Source: Pohlia nutans
Lineage: Eukaryota > Streptophyta > Bryopsida > Bryales > Mniaceae
Length of the DNA: 64,000 nucleotides
Reading direction: 5' to 3'
Assembly: GCA_022496805.1 (NCBI GenBank)
Contig: CM040088.1
Coordinates: 25,093,501-25,157,500, forward strand
Shown: piece after piece, positions 33,769 through 46,105 of the stretch
Layout of the letters: the number at the start of each line of letters is the position of its first letter
How positions within the stretch are numbered: position 1 is the stretch's first letter
Notes under the pieces: model-generated
Told to the model about the DNA's origin: nothing
Databases searched by the model: none
What the model saw: the letters and a program-made list of their open reading frames with translations, nothing else
Position numbers and translations under genes: made by a program

Positions 33769-34989
33769 CCCTTTAGTGTCCAGGGTACTGTAGCTGGTAG
33801 CTTTGGATTTCAGTGGATTTTTCCACCGTGATTGAGACTACCGGAAATAGAATGGATTAAATTAGAAACCCGGGGGGTGCACTCCATTGTCAAGTTGAAC
33901 ACCATGTGCGAGAAAAAAAAAACTACTTTTTCTAAGTAGCATCACTAAAATGGGTCAAAATTTTATCAATTTTTTTTCATGAGTAGATATACACTGTATC
34001 TATTACATAGTAAAAAATGGTAACCAAATTTGATGATTTGTTTTTTTAATAAAACATACCGTTTCTAACTAGAATGACGTAGAGTTGAACTAAAACAATT
34101 ACTACAAAAAATGAAGATGACGAAAAATTTCAAAAAAATACACAAAAGATATTATCAATGGTTATGTATATGTAGAAAAAATATCATAATTTTTAAAATT
34201 ATCTATGGCATATAATATAGGGTAGCAAATTTTTCTCGCACGTGGTTATGAAACGTAAGAGGGTGTGATCTCCCCGAGATTAGAAAGTAACCATACAATT
34301 CTATTCTCAGCTGGAGAGCTCACATCTTGCTAAAATTTGAGAATCATCCAATGGTGGGATTGGAAGATTATAGTATGTATTTGAACTGTATAATGCACGC
34401 TCAAAAATGAGATTTTGGAGGGTAAGTGACTTCAAAGTTAAATAGAATTTGGGTTAAATTTTCAAAAATGAAAGTGAAGATGTTCAACAATGCCCTATGT
34501 CAACACCTCTCCGTTGCAATCTTTTATATCAAAAATAGACTCACACATAATTATTGTGAATTTTATAAGTGAAAGTGACTTATCCATATACGGTTTAGGA
34601 CAAAATTTTATACGTTGAAAATTGAAAGGAGTGGATACATTAATCAAGATCGGATTACACACACTAATGGAAGATGAACAAGAGAACACAATCCAAAAAA
34701 AAAAAACAAGATAACAAACTTCCAAACACAAGAAATATTGCATTGTACATGTGTTGTATTTGTAAGTATTTACTGTATTTTCAAGTATTTGCAGTATTTT
34801 TGCGTTTGGTTCATAGGTATTTTGATGGTTGCACAACTCCAAATTGAAAATTTCTTTTTCAGGAAGATGTGTAATGTAAATCTGCAAATCTGAACTTCAG
34901 AACTGAAGTTCAAATTCTTCACGGATTCTCTGCTATATGCATTTCCGACGTTGCAGTGACCATAATCTGGCTTGCTGGGCACTAAAGGG
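33769..34989. mobile_element. TTAA-flanked element with nested MITE, 1.22 kb
   Basis: CCCTTTAGTGTCC follows TTAA (33765-33768), and GGGCACTAAAGGG precedes TTAA (34990-34993). It contains the Mutator-like MITE E. The right half is shared with 2993-3546 and, inverted, with about 46200-46500. Confidence 0.7.
33869..34278. mobile_element. Mutator-like MITE, copy E
   Basis: Ends are CCCGGGGGGTGCA and a TCTCCCCGAG complement. The duplication ATTAGAAA lies at 33861-33868 and 34279-34286. It is nested in the TTAA element. Confidence 0.7.
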
Positions 34990-34993
34990 TTAA

Positions 34994-37223
34994 TCAAGGT
35001 TATGGACTGATTTGACTACTTCACGTTTTGTTTGTTGTCTTTGTCCCACTAGAGGAGAGACTACGAAAATGCTTCGTTTTTGAGTTACTAGGAGTTATAC
35101 GCATGGGCAATAAAAGAATCTAAGAAGTAAACTTGGGGTAAATACTAAGGCAGAAACTTCGATTGTTACTTTGTTTATTTTATTTTTGGCACAAACGAAA
35201 CATAATTTCATTGCAGAGAAAGCGAAATACACACCCTCAACCACTAATGGCATGAAGGAACCGCTTGTTACTTTAGGACATGTTCAAGTACACTGATAGC
35301 AAACCCCTAAAGCACAAAGGAATCATGGTTTTGAAATGAACATATTGTAGAAAATACAATTCAGATGGACCAAATTTTATATCACCAGAATTAATGGACA
35401 TTGCATGTGTTGGCCAATAAATAAATAAAGTTGTAAAAATAAATAAAAATTTCATATGGGACTTGCTCAAAATTCCTAAAAAGAACATAGGCCCAATTCG
35501 GGCATCTTGGTCCTTTAGGGGTTAAGCATCATGATTGAATATTGTATGCATCAGGTTTTTTTTTTTTTTTTTTTTTTCTGGGCTTTTTATAGCCAGTTTG
35601 CTACATAAATCCTTTGGGAGAATCACCATATGGGAACATAATGAGAAAATTGCCACCTCATGTAGCCACGAAGGCAATGGATTGCACCAATTGCAAGCCA
35701 CGCTGAGACTTCGTGAACGACACGCAATGGATGAAAAGGCCAAGTTGTTGGATGAAAAAGACATGATGTATGAAGGGTTTCGCAAAAGGCCAATATATTG
35801 GATGAAAAAGATAGAACGTATGAAAAAACAGAGATCCATCGCCACATTTTTCAAATAAAAATATAAAAAATAAGGGATCAAAAAGCCACCACATTCACTT
35901 GCATGGAAGCCTTGTAGCCCAAAGTTAGATGACCCAAAAACCAAAAAAAGAACCCTGGTATGCATTGCATAAATTTCTTAACCATTGAGGAGAGAGCATT
36001 AATGTTCAAGTTGGAAGATATTGAGTAGAATCGCAGAGAATGACCCACTTCACTGGACCCACAAGTACACAATAAAACCTAGAAACATTATGAGTTCCAA
36101 TGGAATACAAATCTCAGCCATGGCTCTCTTGAACCCCTCACAAAACCGAGATTGGCTGCTACGTAATGACGCAGACCAAGTTCCTCAATCCTACTCGCAT
36201 TGTTCACTAAAACTCACAAGCTTTGAAGCATTCCACCATTCGCAGCACCACGGTGTCAACTTCAGCTCCATTTGCCATATTCTCATGTTATGACCACCAA
36301 GCTGTCTTCCAATCTGCGTCAGCTACCATAACCAACAATCACACATTATACTTCATTGAACTATCACAGCATCAAAAAGATTCTATTGTTCTAAGACTGG
36401 AGCTCGATAAGTAGAGGATACTAAAAACGTTAAGGAACCTGATCCTATACTGACCTTTGATACCAACAGCAACTCATCTATTCATACACTTGGTTGGACT
36501 TATTAGCAAGTGGTGTAAGCATGACTAGGCTAAATATCTATGAATGCAAATGGGGTTGTCTACTGTCACTTATAGTAGTTTACAATCTCTCATTTTAAAA
36601 TTGCAAAAGAAATTCATACATTGTTGTACCCAAAGTGATCTCTCCACAGCTCAATACATCTCCCGAAAATCACACTCCTACATATGTTGAAATGCTGAAA
36701 GTGACGCAAATAGTACCTTAGAATTAATAAGCACAATCAAAGCAAGAATTCCAGAGGTTTAGGGTTTACGGGAGTTTGCGACCACCAAATTCTCTCCCAA
36801 TCTACATGAGATACCGTAGCCAACAATCACCCATTCTACTTCAATCATGAACACAGACCACACCGTATAACTATCACAGCATCAAAGGGTTCACTTCCTC
36901 TTAACCCCTAAAGGACCTAGGATTCATTGTATTAACATAACAAATGCAATTGATCATGTTGTGAAAAATATAATACAAACTGGACCAAATTTTATATCAC
37001 CATAATCAGTGAAGAACATTGCATGTCTTGGGTTATGACATGGAAAAACCATGCAGCTCAAAAAGTTTCTGGTTTCGAGTTTAGAGGAGGTTGTAATCAC
37101 CTGAAGGTCGGAGATCTACCACATTCCAAATTGCGCTTAGGTAGTCGTTGGGAGTTGTGCATGCATGGTTTGGATTAGAATTCTCCTCTTCGACTTGCAT
37201 TGCATGAGAGAAGCACTATGAAT
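34994..37223. repeat. Intergenic with dispersed repeats
   Basis: 35050-35160 repeats 11870-11995. 35301-35521 and the segment from 36905 are partial copies of one TTAA-class element (CCCCTAAAG..., GGACCAAATTTTATATCACC); 35522-35525 and 36901-36904 are the TTAAs. 36730-36900 resembles sequence inside the RPC4 intron (ACTATCACAGCATCA, CTTCAATC, AATTCCAGAGG). A T-run at 35558-35577 and small ORFs near 35.6 kb look non-genic. Confidence 0.5.
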
Positions 37224-38767
37224 TTAGGTGCTCAAGTGGGTGATATCAGGCAACACATTGTTGATGTCAGGAGTGAGCACAACGCGCTTGTACACTTCCC
37301 CGAGGAATCCACAGCGTTTGGTGGTTGTATTCACAGCGCAGAGTTCCTGCGCAAAAGTGCATTCTGTTCCAGGCAAGGCATCGAGGATCACATCTCCCAC
37401 TTTGAATTTCACAGCGCCGCTTTCGTAAACCAGAAGCTTGCCCATGGCGCCTCCGTTTCCGAGATCCTCCAGTTTGGCAGACCCTGCGGTAGTCGACTTG
37501 TTCGACGTTCCGGTGGAGACCGGGAGGCCTTGAGGAAGCTGGAAGAAGAAGAGCATGTCATCCTCCTTCTTCTCCGTGAGCCCGAGCTCCTCCGCCGGGT
37601 CGACTGCGTCCTCGTCCTCTTCGTGCACTTCGCCGTCGTCATCACCAAACTCCTCGTCGTCCAGGAGGCGTGAGTCCCCCGAGAATGGCTTCCGCAGAGG
37701 AACTGTCACAGGGAAGTAACGCTCAAGATCGAAAACTTCGACATTCTTGCGGCCTCCTTGCTTGGAATGTGTCCCATCTGCTTGCATGAATTCTTGCTTC
37801 GTAACACCTCGACTAGAACCTCCTCCACCGCGTCCTCCACCGCGTCCTCCACCACCACCACCACCACCTCCACCACCTCCACCGCCACCTCCGCCACCTC
37901 CACCGCCACCACCACCTCCTCCGCCACCGCCACCACCTAGTTCAATGCAAGAATTCTTGACAGATTGTCAGATTGTCGTGTACTATCACAGCATCAACAG
38001 GTTCCATTTCTTTGAGACTTGGAAAATCATGCATCTCAATAGAATCAATGCAAGAATTCCAGAGGATTAACGTTTAAAGCAGACTGTGACCAACGAGCTC
38101 TTTTCCTATCTGCATAAGCTGCCATAGCTAACAACCAACCTTCTGCTTCAATCGTGGACACAGATTGCCGAATAACTATCACAGAATCAGACGGTTCCAT
38201 TTCTTTAAAATTTCAAAGCCAATCAACCTTTCTGCTTCAATCGTGGGCACAGGTTCTCGTATAACTATCACAGCATCGGAAGGTTCCATTTCTCGAAAAT
38301 TTCAAAGGTTTAGGGTTTAGGGTTTAGGGGAGACTGTAATCACCTCCTCCGCTTCCACCAGCGGCTCCACTTCCGCTGGATCCTCCCTTGTGTTGGAATC
38401 CGGCGGACGGGAGGGAGGTGCGAGACGAGAAGCCGCCGAAGCCGAAGGCAACTTTGGAAGTGCGTTGATTGGGGCGAAACGCTCGCTGGCCGTCATTCTC
38501 CGCTTGCTGCAGCAGTTTCTGCAACTCCTTGGGAATCTCGCCACCGGAGCCTTGCCCTGCCTCGTCCTTCACGCTGGCGGACAGCTTCTTCACTCGTCGC
38601 GTCGGCACCTTCGGCTCGAACTTCGTCTTCTTCACTCCCCCGGTCGTGTACGCCTCCGCGGCCAACACCGCCGGACCAGCTGCTGCTTGTTGTCCCTTCT
38701 TGCTTGCCTCTTCGGCAGCAGGCGGTACCACCCTCGTCACTGCCCTCCGCGGCTCCATCTCCCCCAA
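37224..38767 (-). CDS. RPC4: RNA polymerase III subunit RPC4 (POLR3D/Rpc53)
   Basis: Two exons, 38767-38344 and 37936-37224, join across a GT-AG phase-1 intron to give 378 residues. RPC4 is a Pol III-specific subunit that, with RPC5, binds the polymerase lobe and acts in initiation, termination and reinitiation. The N-terminal part has the Lys/Arg-rich block KFEPKVPTRRVKK. The C-terminal domain has the family order FFFQLPQGLP, a LEDLGNGGAMGKLLVYESG block, VKFKVGDVILDALPGTECTF and the end FLGEVYKRVVLTPDINNVL. Between them, the start of exon 2 encodes a run of about 30 residues almost all glycine (37840-37936), then an acidic stretch (DDDGEVHEEDEDAVDP). The start may be Met1 or Met4 (MGEMEPRR). 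A telomere-box sits at the start codon. It diverges from the gene at 39.4 kb. Confidence 0.92.
37805..37936. repeat. (CCACCN)n trinucleotide-rich tract
   Basis: Coding for polyglycine on the minus strand in RPC4 exon 2. The polyproline frame on the plus strand is an artefact. Confidence 0.9.
37937..38343 (-). other. RPC4 intron with internal repeats and telomere-type repeat
   Basis: It contains about three degenerate tandem units (TGCTTCAATCGTGG, ATAACTATCACAG, GGTTCCATTTCT) and, at 38308-38329, three TTTAGGG units. The same unit occurs downstream of the gene at 36.7-36.9 kb. Confidence 0.7.
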
Positions 38768-39439
38768 AACCCTAAACTAGGGTTTCACTTCACTGATCCA
38801 AAAACGAATGAATCCACTCGATAAACGCCCACAATCAGATGCACTTCCGCACTGGAATTTCACAACATGGCAATCCACAAAACACCACCGAATTGCAGCT
38901 CACCTAATGAGGTGGTGGGACTCTTCCCCAAAACCCTAAACTGATCCAAAAACAAACAAATCCACTCGATTCCGCTACCAAAACGCCCACAATCAGATGC
39001 ACTTCCGCACTGGAATTTCACTCCACAAAACACCACCGAATTGCAGCTCGGTGGTGGGACTCGGTCTTGAGGACCTGGATCCTCGTCCCTACTACCTAGA
39101 GTCCAAATTTGGTAACATGACAATACGTTTTCGAATCTCCAAAAATGCCAATTCTAGATATGGTGAAAGTTGATATCCTTTTCAAACCAAGCCCGAGTAT
39201 CAGTAAACCCTAATTTCTCCATTTTAGGGTTTCAGTCTCGGGAAAGGGTCTTTTTGAAGCGGTTGAGCGCAAGAACTCATGAATTTTGTATACGCTGTTC
39301 TCTTGTGCATAGCGTGGTGTTCTACATTACTGTTCGAGATAGCGTTTGCATTCTTCACAGCGAAGACGATAGAGTTCGTGATTTCGAGATGGTGAGAAGA
39401 AGCCAGTGATTTTTCATTGGAGTGATCCCGGAGTGAGTG
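38768..39439. promoter_or_regulatory. Divergent promoter with a duplicated ~150-bp module
   Basis: Two direct copies (about 38767-38922 and 38932-39061) share AAACCCTAAACT, AATCCACTCGAT, CGCCCACAATCAGATGCACT, CCGCACTGGAATTTCA, CACCACCGAATTGCAGCTC and GGTGGTGGGACTC. AAACCCTA is the plant telo-box, often found near genes of the transcription/translation machinery. The region lies between RPC4 (minus) and the gene starting near 39.44 kb (plus). Confidence 0.6.
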
Positions 39440-41368
39440 ATGAAGGATGTTTCGGAGGCGGTGGTGGAGGTCGCCTGGCGGCTCTCCACACGCAAGAACA
39501 ACCAGAGACGGCGCTTCTCGCGCTTGAGAATGACAAACTGCGCAAGAGTGTCGAGGTTTACAAGAAAGTAATTGCGGATCTGGAAAATGCTGCCCTCAAT
39601 TCCGATTCTGCAAGCACGGCAAAGGAGCCTGGCACCCCTGATGTGAGCATAGACAGACTCCTCTGTTTTCTTATCATATGCAACCCCAATTAGGGTTTAC
39701 TCAGGAGCACAAGATCTCTCTCAAATGCAATTATGCGGGGTATGTGATGGTCCCAGATGTATGACCAACTGAGAGACAAACTGTCGTCGACCGAGTTTCT
39801 TCAGCAATTAGCGAGCAATGAGGCTGCAAAACCACTGGACCCTTCGGTGCTTCGACTTGGAGGTATGGACAACGAGCACTAACAACATTGGCTTGCTTAG
39901 AATCATAATTTCCATTACGACGATAATGATGCAATTCCTGCTCAGTTTTTTACCTCAAAGTTCTAGCGCTCTCATAGAGTTTTGGAACACAATTCTGAAG
40001 TCGCCTTCTTCTGCAGGTCAGCTTTAACATCCCTTTCTAAACTTTATCACAATTTCATCCCTGTCCTCTTCGCACAAGAAATGGAGTATTAGAAGTCAAC
40101 TCTGGTGCATTCTCTTTGCCAAAACTTCATTGAGGATCAAACTGAACTTTGAGGATCAAATTATCGTGATTAACAAGAGGACTAGCCAAGCTAATGCTAG
40201 CTCAAGCAAGGTGAAACTGGCAACAATATAGTGCCATTACCCAAGTGGAGGAGATGGGAAACAAGTTTAACGTTAATCACTTCAAATCCACACTTAAATT
40301 GCCATGTGCACATTCCCATTCAACATCTAAAACCTTCACCATGACATACATCTCCTGAAACCCTCGATCTCTTCTTTGTCTCCAGTGCGCGATGAATCAG
40401 GCACTTTGTTGAAAGCCCTAACATTCATCGAGTAGAGTGCACAACCCTAATATGTGTAAATGTGTGTACAGATGAGGTAGGAGCATGGTTTTTTGTGCCG
40501 AATGACAATGTCCTGGCAAAGGAGGAACGAGATGGACTTGGAACCAGTGAAGGTTACGTGGTGATAACTCAGCAAGACATTGTGGATGGTGTTGCATGTT
40601 TCGTGGCCCGCTCTATTTCTTCTCTTCCCCAAAGCAAGGTACATAACCCAGTAATGTTTCCCTCTCCATTGATTCTCACTTTTTTCATGAGCCAGAGCAG
40701 GATTAGTTAGCTAAGAAATGATCAGAATGTAAATTACTGTGGTTGGTGTGGCTTTGGCAACCTGCAGAATATGAACCCTGATGAACTTCAACAAGGTAAC
40801 ACTCTCTTCTCCGTTACTCAAATCCTCCCTGATTTGTTAGCAATATTCCTCCTGTTATCGCCAAAGTTTTAAATTCTTTGATTAGTACACTCATGGTAAA
40901 GTGCATTAGGGACAGCTATTATTTCGGCATTTTCAGAGCTGCAGAAGACAGGAAAGTTTCGGAGCCTGTGGAATTGTGCACATTTTCTGTACGCTGCAAC
41001 GTCGTGGGGGTCCACTGCCCTTGGGTAAGCATCTTCAATGAGAAATATCATTCAGCACGTCAATTAAATATGAAATAAGATGAGAAGGTTCACTTGACCT
41101 TTCATCTCTAAAATATTAAGCTCACCATTGCTGAATTACACTATCTTTTAGATCACTTGATATCAGTTATACTGGTCGTAAATTTTGCTAGTAGATGAAG
41201 GGCTTGGACTGATGACTTTGATATCAAAAGTAAGAACTGACTGCTCTCTAACTAAACAATGAAATCCCCGCTTAATGTACTAGGCTGTGCAAAAATCCAG
41301 TGATTAGGCGAGCAGCGTGGATGGCGGTATATACCTCCTGTTCCATCATTCTGCGCCTCTTTCCATGA
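39440..41368 (+). CDS. Conserved plant protein of unknown function, start uncertain
   Basis: Six exons are supported by splice signals and frame continuity: (39.4)-39642, 39757-39862, 40472-40638, 40768-40795, 40937-41024 and 41284-41368. The product has a coiled-coil-like N-terminal part (ALLALENDKLRKSVEVYKKV), then QLRDKLSSTEFLQQLAS, and a conserved-looking core GDEVGAWFFVPNDNVLAKEE, YVVITQQDIVDGVACFVARS, LQKTGKFRSLWNCAHFLYAA and a C-terminal helix NPVIRRAAWMAVYTSC. I do not recognise the family name or function. The coding frame of exon 1 has no ATG after its upstream stop (39379). ATG 39440 gives MKDVSEAVVEVA and must shift frame near 39470 to meet RLAALHTQE. This is either a frameshift or an unseen upstream exon. 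Confidence 0.65.
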
Positions 41369-42233
41369 TTGCAAATACAAGGACTCTCTCATATTCTCTG
41401 ATTTTAGCCCACCCAGAACTTTCTGGTAGGATCAAAGCGACGAGCGGACCTGGATTATTGTAATCTCGAACTGTGCAAAAGTCATCTACATTCTGTAAGA
41501 AGAGATACTGCTAAGGTAGTCTCCCAAGAGCATGGGTCTAAAAATATATTTGTGAAGATTGAAAAAATTAATTTGTATTGGAAATATAAATTGAAGAAAC
41601 GGAAAAATCAATTCACAGATGAGTAAATGTACGAAATTTATACTCACAACCTACTCACTTATGAGGAAGCTCTAAGCACAAGTGCACAACTTCAAAAATT
41701 CATAACTTATTCATGTAATATCCAAAAAATACATATTTTAGTGCATCAAAATCCTCCTCCAAGTCACGGGAATGGAGAAACTATCTTTAAGAGAAGACGA
41801 TGTGAACTCATTTGCTACTACTGTTCAAGAAACCCTTTTGAAGCAATTTGCAGGAAACATGACAAAGAAATCCTCAAGTATCCCAAATCCAGAACACAGA
41901 TATAAAGCATAACTTGATCTGTAAGGTCGAAAGCATCTACCATGTCATGAGCAAAGTATAAGATCTTATTTCAAGGGCAGAAAGCCCTGTCAACACAAGC
42001 TGCGGTCACCCAAACGTCGTAGATATTGACAAATTGAAACATCGGTTTCTTGATTCTACATACAAAAGAATAGCCTAAGATACTTATGGCATAAACGTGA
42101 AGGCCACGCAGAACTCTGAACTACGCGAACAATTATCTCACAGATTCAGGTCAACCCCTTCTCTGAAGAACCCCTTGCAGTACATATAAGGACTTTGAAA
42201 AAGAAATAGGGCAAAACTAAACCAGATGCGAAC
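41369..42233. other. Intergenic between convergent genes
   Basis: 3' flanks of the unknown gene and of V-ATPase copy 1. No feature recognised. Confidence 0.5.
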
Positions 42234-43307
42234 CTAGTCAGCTCGCGATTGTCCAGCACGGGACGACAAGATGATGCCCACAATCAGTCCATACAACGCA
42301 AGCGCCTCGGCGAAAATGAGGATCAGAATCATGCCCACGAAAAGCTTCGGCTGCTGAGCATTCGCTCTGCACACACACCAACACAGACACATCATTGCCT
42401 TGAATGCTGCACAACTCCTGTAAATCAACTCCAAGCTGGACAGGAACCAGATCACCCGGAAAGCATGTTGTTACAACTGAAAGCTATCACAGTCATGAGA
42501 GCCTGCATTGGTACCTGACACCGGCATCTCCAACGATGCCGATGGCCATGCCTGCAGACAGACCGGCCAAACCGCAAGACAACCCGGACGACAGATGCGC
42601 GTAGCCGTCGAACACGTAGTACGGCTTGGACTTGGGGTTGATTCCGGTACTGATGATCACGGCGATAATCAGCCCGTAGATGCCCAACACTCCCGCCATG
42701 ACCACTGGCACGATGGACTTCATCACCAGCTCAGGCCGCATGACGCCCATGGACGCCACTCCCACTCCACTCTTGGCTGTTCCATAGGCAGCGCCCATAC
42801 CTGCACACACAGACCTCCGCGAGTAAATACACAGAAAACAAAACTGATTGACATCCTCTACAACACATTAGGGTTTGAGCCACACTCGATTTTCAAGCTG
42901 AATCTAAATCAAAAGAGGATCATCCACGACTCTACAGGCATGATGTTTTAAATTGCATCCCGTGGCAGTTCTACAATATCCTATCATACTCTGCCCATTT
43001 ACCACCACGGCATGCACAAATTATCTCCACGACATGTCGGAGAAATCTTTCAACCAAACTCCAAAGATCTTTGTAAACTATACCATTTCAAACTCCCTCC
43101 CAAAACCCTAAATGGAGAATTTCAGGGCCATTTCAAAAACCTGTACCACGTAAATGAGCTCAATCTATCGGAAATAAAAAATAAATAAAAAGCTTGAAGA
43201 ACAGGAATGGGTTTTAGACGATCCATACACGAGAAGACGAGGGCAGCAGCGGCTCCGATGAAGCCGAAGAAGGGAGCGACCTCATCGCCACTAAACACCG
43301 TCGACAT
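42234..43307 (-). CDS. VHA-c: V-type proton ATPase 16-kDa proteolipid subunit c, copy 1
   Basis: Three exons (43307-43229, 42800-42515, 42366-42234) join in frame to 165 residues, the normal length for this subunit. Subunit c forms the membrane rotor ring of the V-ATPase that acidifies vacuole and endomembrane compartments. It has four transmembrane helices and the canonical blocks [60 protein letters not shown] and [10 protein letters not shown]. The essential proton-carrying Glu is in helix 4 ([12 protein letters not shown]). Junctions are TCG T|GT ATG and GTC AG|A GCG. It is nearly identical to the copy 5 kb downstream. Confidence 0.96.
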
Positions 43308-44315
43308 GATGGCTCACTCGCTGCTTGTGATGGCAAAACTAGACCGATAGAATCGATGACTGGAGTGAGTGCGGCCACCAGCGAATGGATTCGAAACTTG
43401 AAATGAGGCTTGCGCTTCGAGGGCTATGGCGATGGCGATGGCGATGGCGAAGAAGATCGCGGTGTTTTGAGCCTGTGCATAAGGTGGCGAACTTGAGCTT
43501 CAGGTACCGTAAGTGTAGTCCCTATTACCGGGCCTTGCCTATCACCAGACCTTACCTATCACCGCGCGTAGTACGATAGGTGGAGGTCGAAAACGTTTCT
43601 TACCGAAATTTTTGAGAAATTATTTTTATATATTGAAAGAGAAAATCTGAAGAAAAAAAATTGTGAGTTTTCATCATTTTGAAAAAAAAAAAAAAAAAAA
43701 AAACCCTTTTTTTTTTTGTTTGTTTGTTTTTTTCTTTTAAATAAATTGAATATTCAATACAAATGTGTTGCGTTCTCATCCGTATAATTTTCCATCCAAA
43801 AAAATGAAGGTACTATGGTTCACATGATGGAAAGTGAGAAAAAAATCAATCCAAACATGGTAACTTACTATTGCATTGCAATGGACTTTGCTCTAGTCTT
43901 TATTTAACACGATATGGCTACCTAAATTTATTTATATAAGAGTAAAAAACCAGATACATTTGATGTTTGTTTCCATTCAATAGTCATACTATAAAATTCA
44001 AATTTGTAAGTATGAAAGTTGTAGTATACAACATATTAAACAATTTAAAAAATAATAATGCACGAGTATTGTTTGTGAATAATTGGATTTAAAAGTTGAT
44101 CACTCTATATACTGATTTTTGTAATCATTTCAAGTTGTATTTTAATTGTTAATATATCCACGTTGTATGGATTTAAGGACTTATTCAATAATAAATAAAT
44201 CTCAAAATTTTGAAAAATGAATTAGAAAAAATGAAGGAGCTTTCAACTTTTGTATGTCATAGTTTTTGAGTTAGGGAAGTGTAGCAAATTTGTATGGCCC
44301 TGTTACCCACAGAGC
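43308..44315. other. Upstream of V-ATPase copy 1, then AT-rich intergenic
   Basis: The promoter should lie just above 43307. There is a short GGCGATGGCGAT repeat at 43425-43455. An A-run (43680-43703) passes into a T-run. No gene recognised beyond. Confidence 0.45.
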
Positions 44316-44319
44316 TTAA

Positions 44320-45514
44320 CTCCTAAATGTTGGGGAACAGGGCCCGGGAAGAACTGACAGTCAGTTACAAGTCAGCCGATTAATTTTTGGAAATGGCTGG
44401 TTGATTTTCAAGAATAGAGGCAAACCACCGAACTAAATGACTAAAAAATAATTATATTTAGTATTCAGAGACGAAATATACGGGATATAATCTTTAAAAA
44501 CCGGTTGCTTTTGAAAAATAAAGGACATTGACTGGTTGCCTCAAAAAGCTTCCCGAACAGTGTTGGGGAATCATGCTTTACTTGTCACACTCAATTTTGC
44601 AACTATAAATAAGATAAGAATTCAATTTGTGTTTTTGGTAGATGAAACCATGTGTCTATAGCAAATCATGAAATTCTCACAAATCTTGCTGAAAATTTGA
44701 AATTATTATGATTTTTTGAAGTGATTGTAACAAAAAGTCATATCAATTACAAAATATACTCAAAAATTCCAATTTTTTACCAAAGATGTAAATTACAATG
44801 AAGAATAGTACAATAAATGAAAATCATCCATGTATCTGAATTATTTTAGAATGATTCCCTACATCATGGTAATACCCACCAAAATTGTTACTCCAATAAA
44901 ACACTTAAATTTCATAGTTTTTCAAAAAGTGAAGGTGGAGTAGAAATTAGATTTTGTAAGCTTCATTTTTTTAGTTAAGCTCAAATGCAATAGAACTCAT
45001 TTTCATCACCTAAATTTTGTTTAAGCATGAAAAAACTGAAAAAATCCAAAATACACCATATAGTGAACCGTTTTTACCTCATGGAGGTCACTTCCAAATA
45101 TTATATAAGGGTCCAAATAAATCTATGAAGGTAAATTTTATAAACGAATTACATTAATATAGGATGCTTACAATTGATTACAAGAATTAAAATGATAATA
45201 TTCTTAGAAGATTACTACTTTTAGTAAAATTTACTTTTAATTGTTAGGGTACTTTTAAATATCCTTTGTTCACATGTGATACTCAAAGATACAGAGAATG
45301 ACCTCCCCGACGTTTTTACAACTTTTTGTGCGGTTGGGACCCCATGCAAAATCCAAAAATAGCTTAAATGACTTTAATTTAACTTGAAGAGGTGGAATGA
45401 CCAACAAAGAGCCTTTACGAAAAGAAGTGGATGAAAATTCCTTCATCTACTTTGTGATACTTCGTTTTGGATACAATCATCTGCCCATATTTTGGTTGCA
45501 ACAACGTTTAGGAG
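44320..45514. mobile_element. TTAA-flanked element, 1.2 kb, with nested MITE
   Basis: CTCCTAAATGTTG follows TTAA (44316-44319), and CAACGTTTAGGAG precedes TTAA (45515-45518). It contains the Mutator-like MITE F. Non-coding. Confidence 0.65.
45078..45310. mobile_element. Mutator-like MITE, copy F
   Basis: Ends include GGAGGTCACTT and AATGACCTCCCCGA. The exact 9-bp duplication CGTTTTTAC lies at 45069-45077 and 45311-45319. Confidence 0.75.
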
Positions 45515-45518
45515 TTAA

Positions 45519-46105
45519 CCCTTTAGCCCCTAAACGTCACAACGTTCAGAAACTTGACGACTAACAAATTCAAACCCGTCCTACGTTCTCATCAATGCTT
45601 GGATGAAAGTCATTCAATTTTTTGGAGATTCTTCACCAAGTTGTTGTCTTATCTAACAATTGGATTTAGTCATACTTGATTACATGTTTTTCTAAAATTA
45701 CAAATGTAGAAGTATGTCAAGTCGTTGACCAAGCCAAAATTGCATTGACCGTAGTTCAAAAGTGGCCTTGCAAAAATGACGTCATAGATTTAAGAAATAC
45801 AAAAATTTCAAAGAATCACCACGTTTGAGAGTATCTCATTTCAAATTCATTCCAACAAATTTTACTCAAAAAATATTAAAATTTTGTTTGTAATCGAATT
45901 TAGAAGGAATTTTTAATTATAACTTTCAATTTTTATAATTAAATATTGGTGATAGTATTAGTGAATCAAACTGTACGAATGGAATCTAAAATTCAAAATC
46001 TAGAACTTTCATTTGTATACCAATTCCAAAATATTCTTCTAAATAGTACTTTATGATGATTTTTCTCAAATTGTCAATTCTAGGGACACCCTGGTACGTT
46101 TAGGG
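45519..46105. mobile_element. TTAA-class element, 590-bp family
   Basis: It directly follows the shared TTAA at 45515-45518 and contains CCCCTAAACGTCAC. Its interior is the inverted counterpart of 62998-63587 (AACTTGACGACTAACAAATTC region). The right end (GGTACGTTTAGGG) is followed by a degenerate ATTA. Confidence 0.6.

Noticed and set aside
35522..35965. Several overlapping ORFs on both strands
   Set aside because: No domain, no splice support; the region is flanked by repeat fragments and a T-run.
37747..38070. Polyproline ORF on the plus strand
   Set aside because: It is the antisense of the RPC4 polyglycine exon and runs into its intron.
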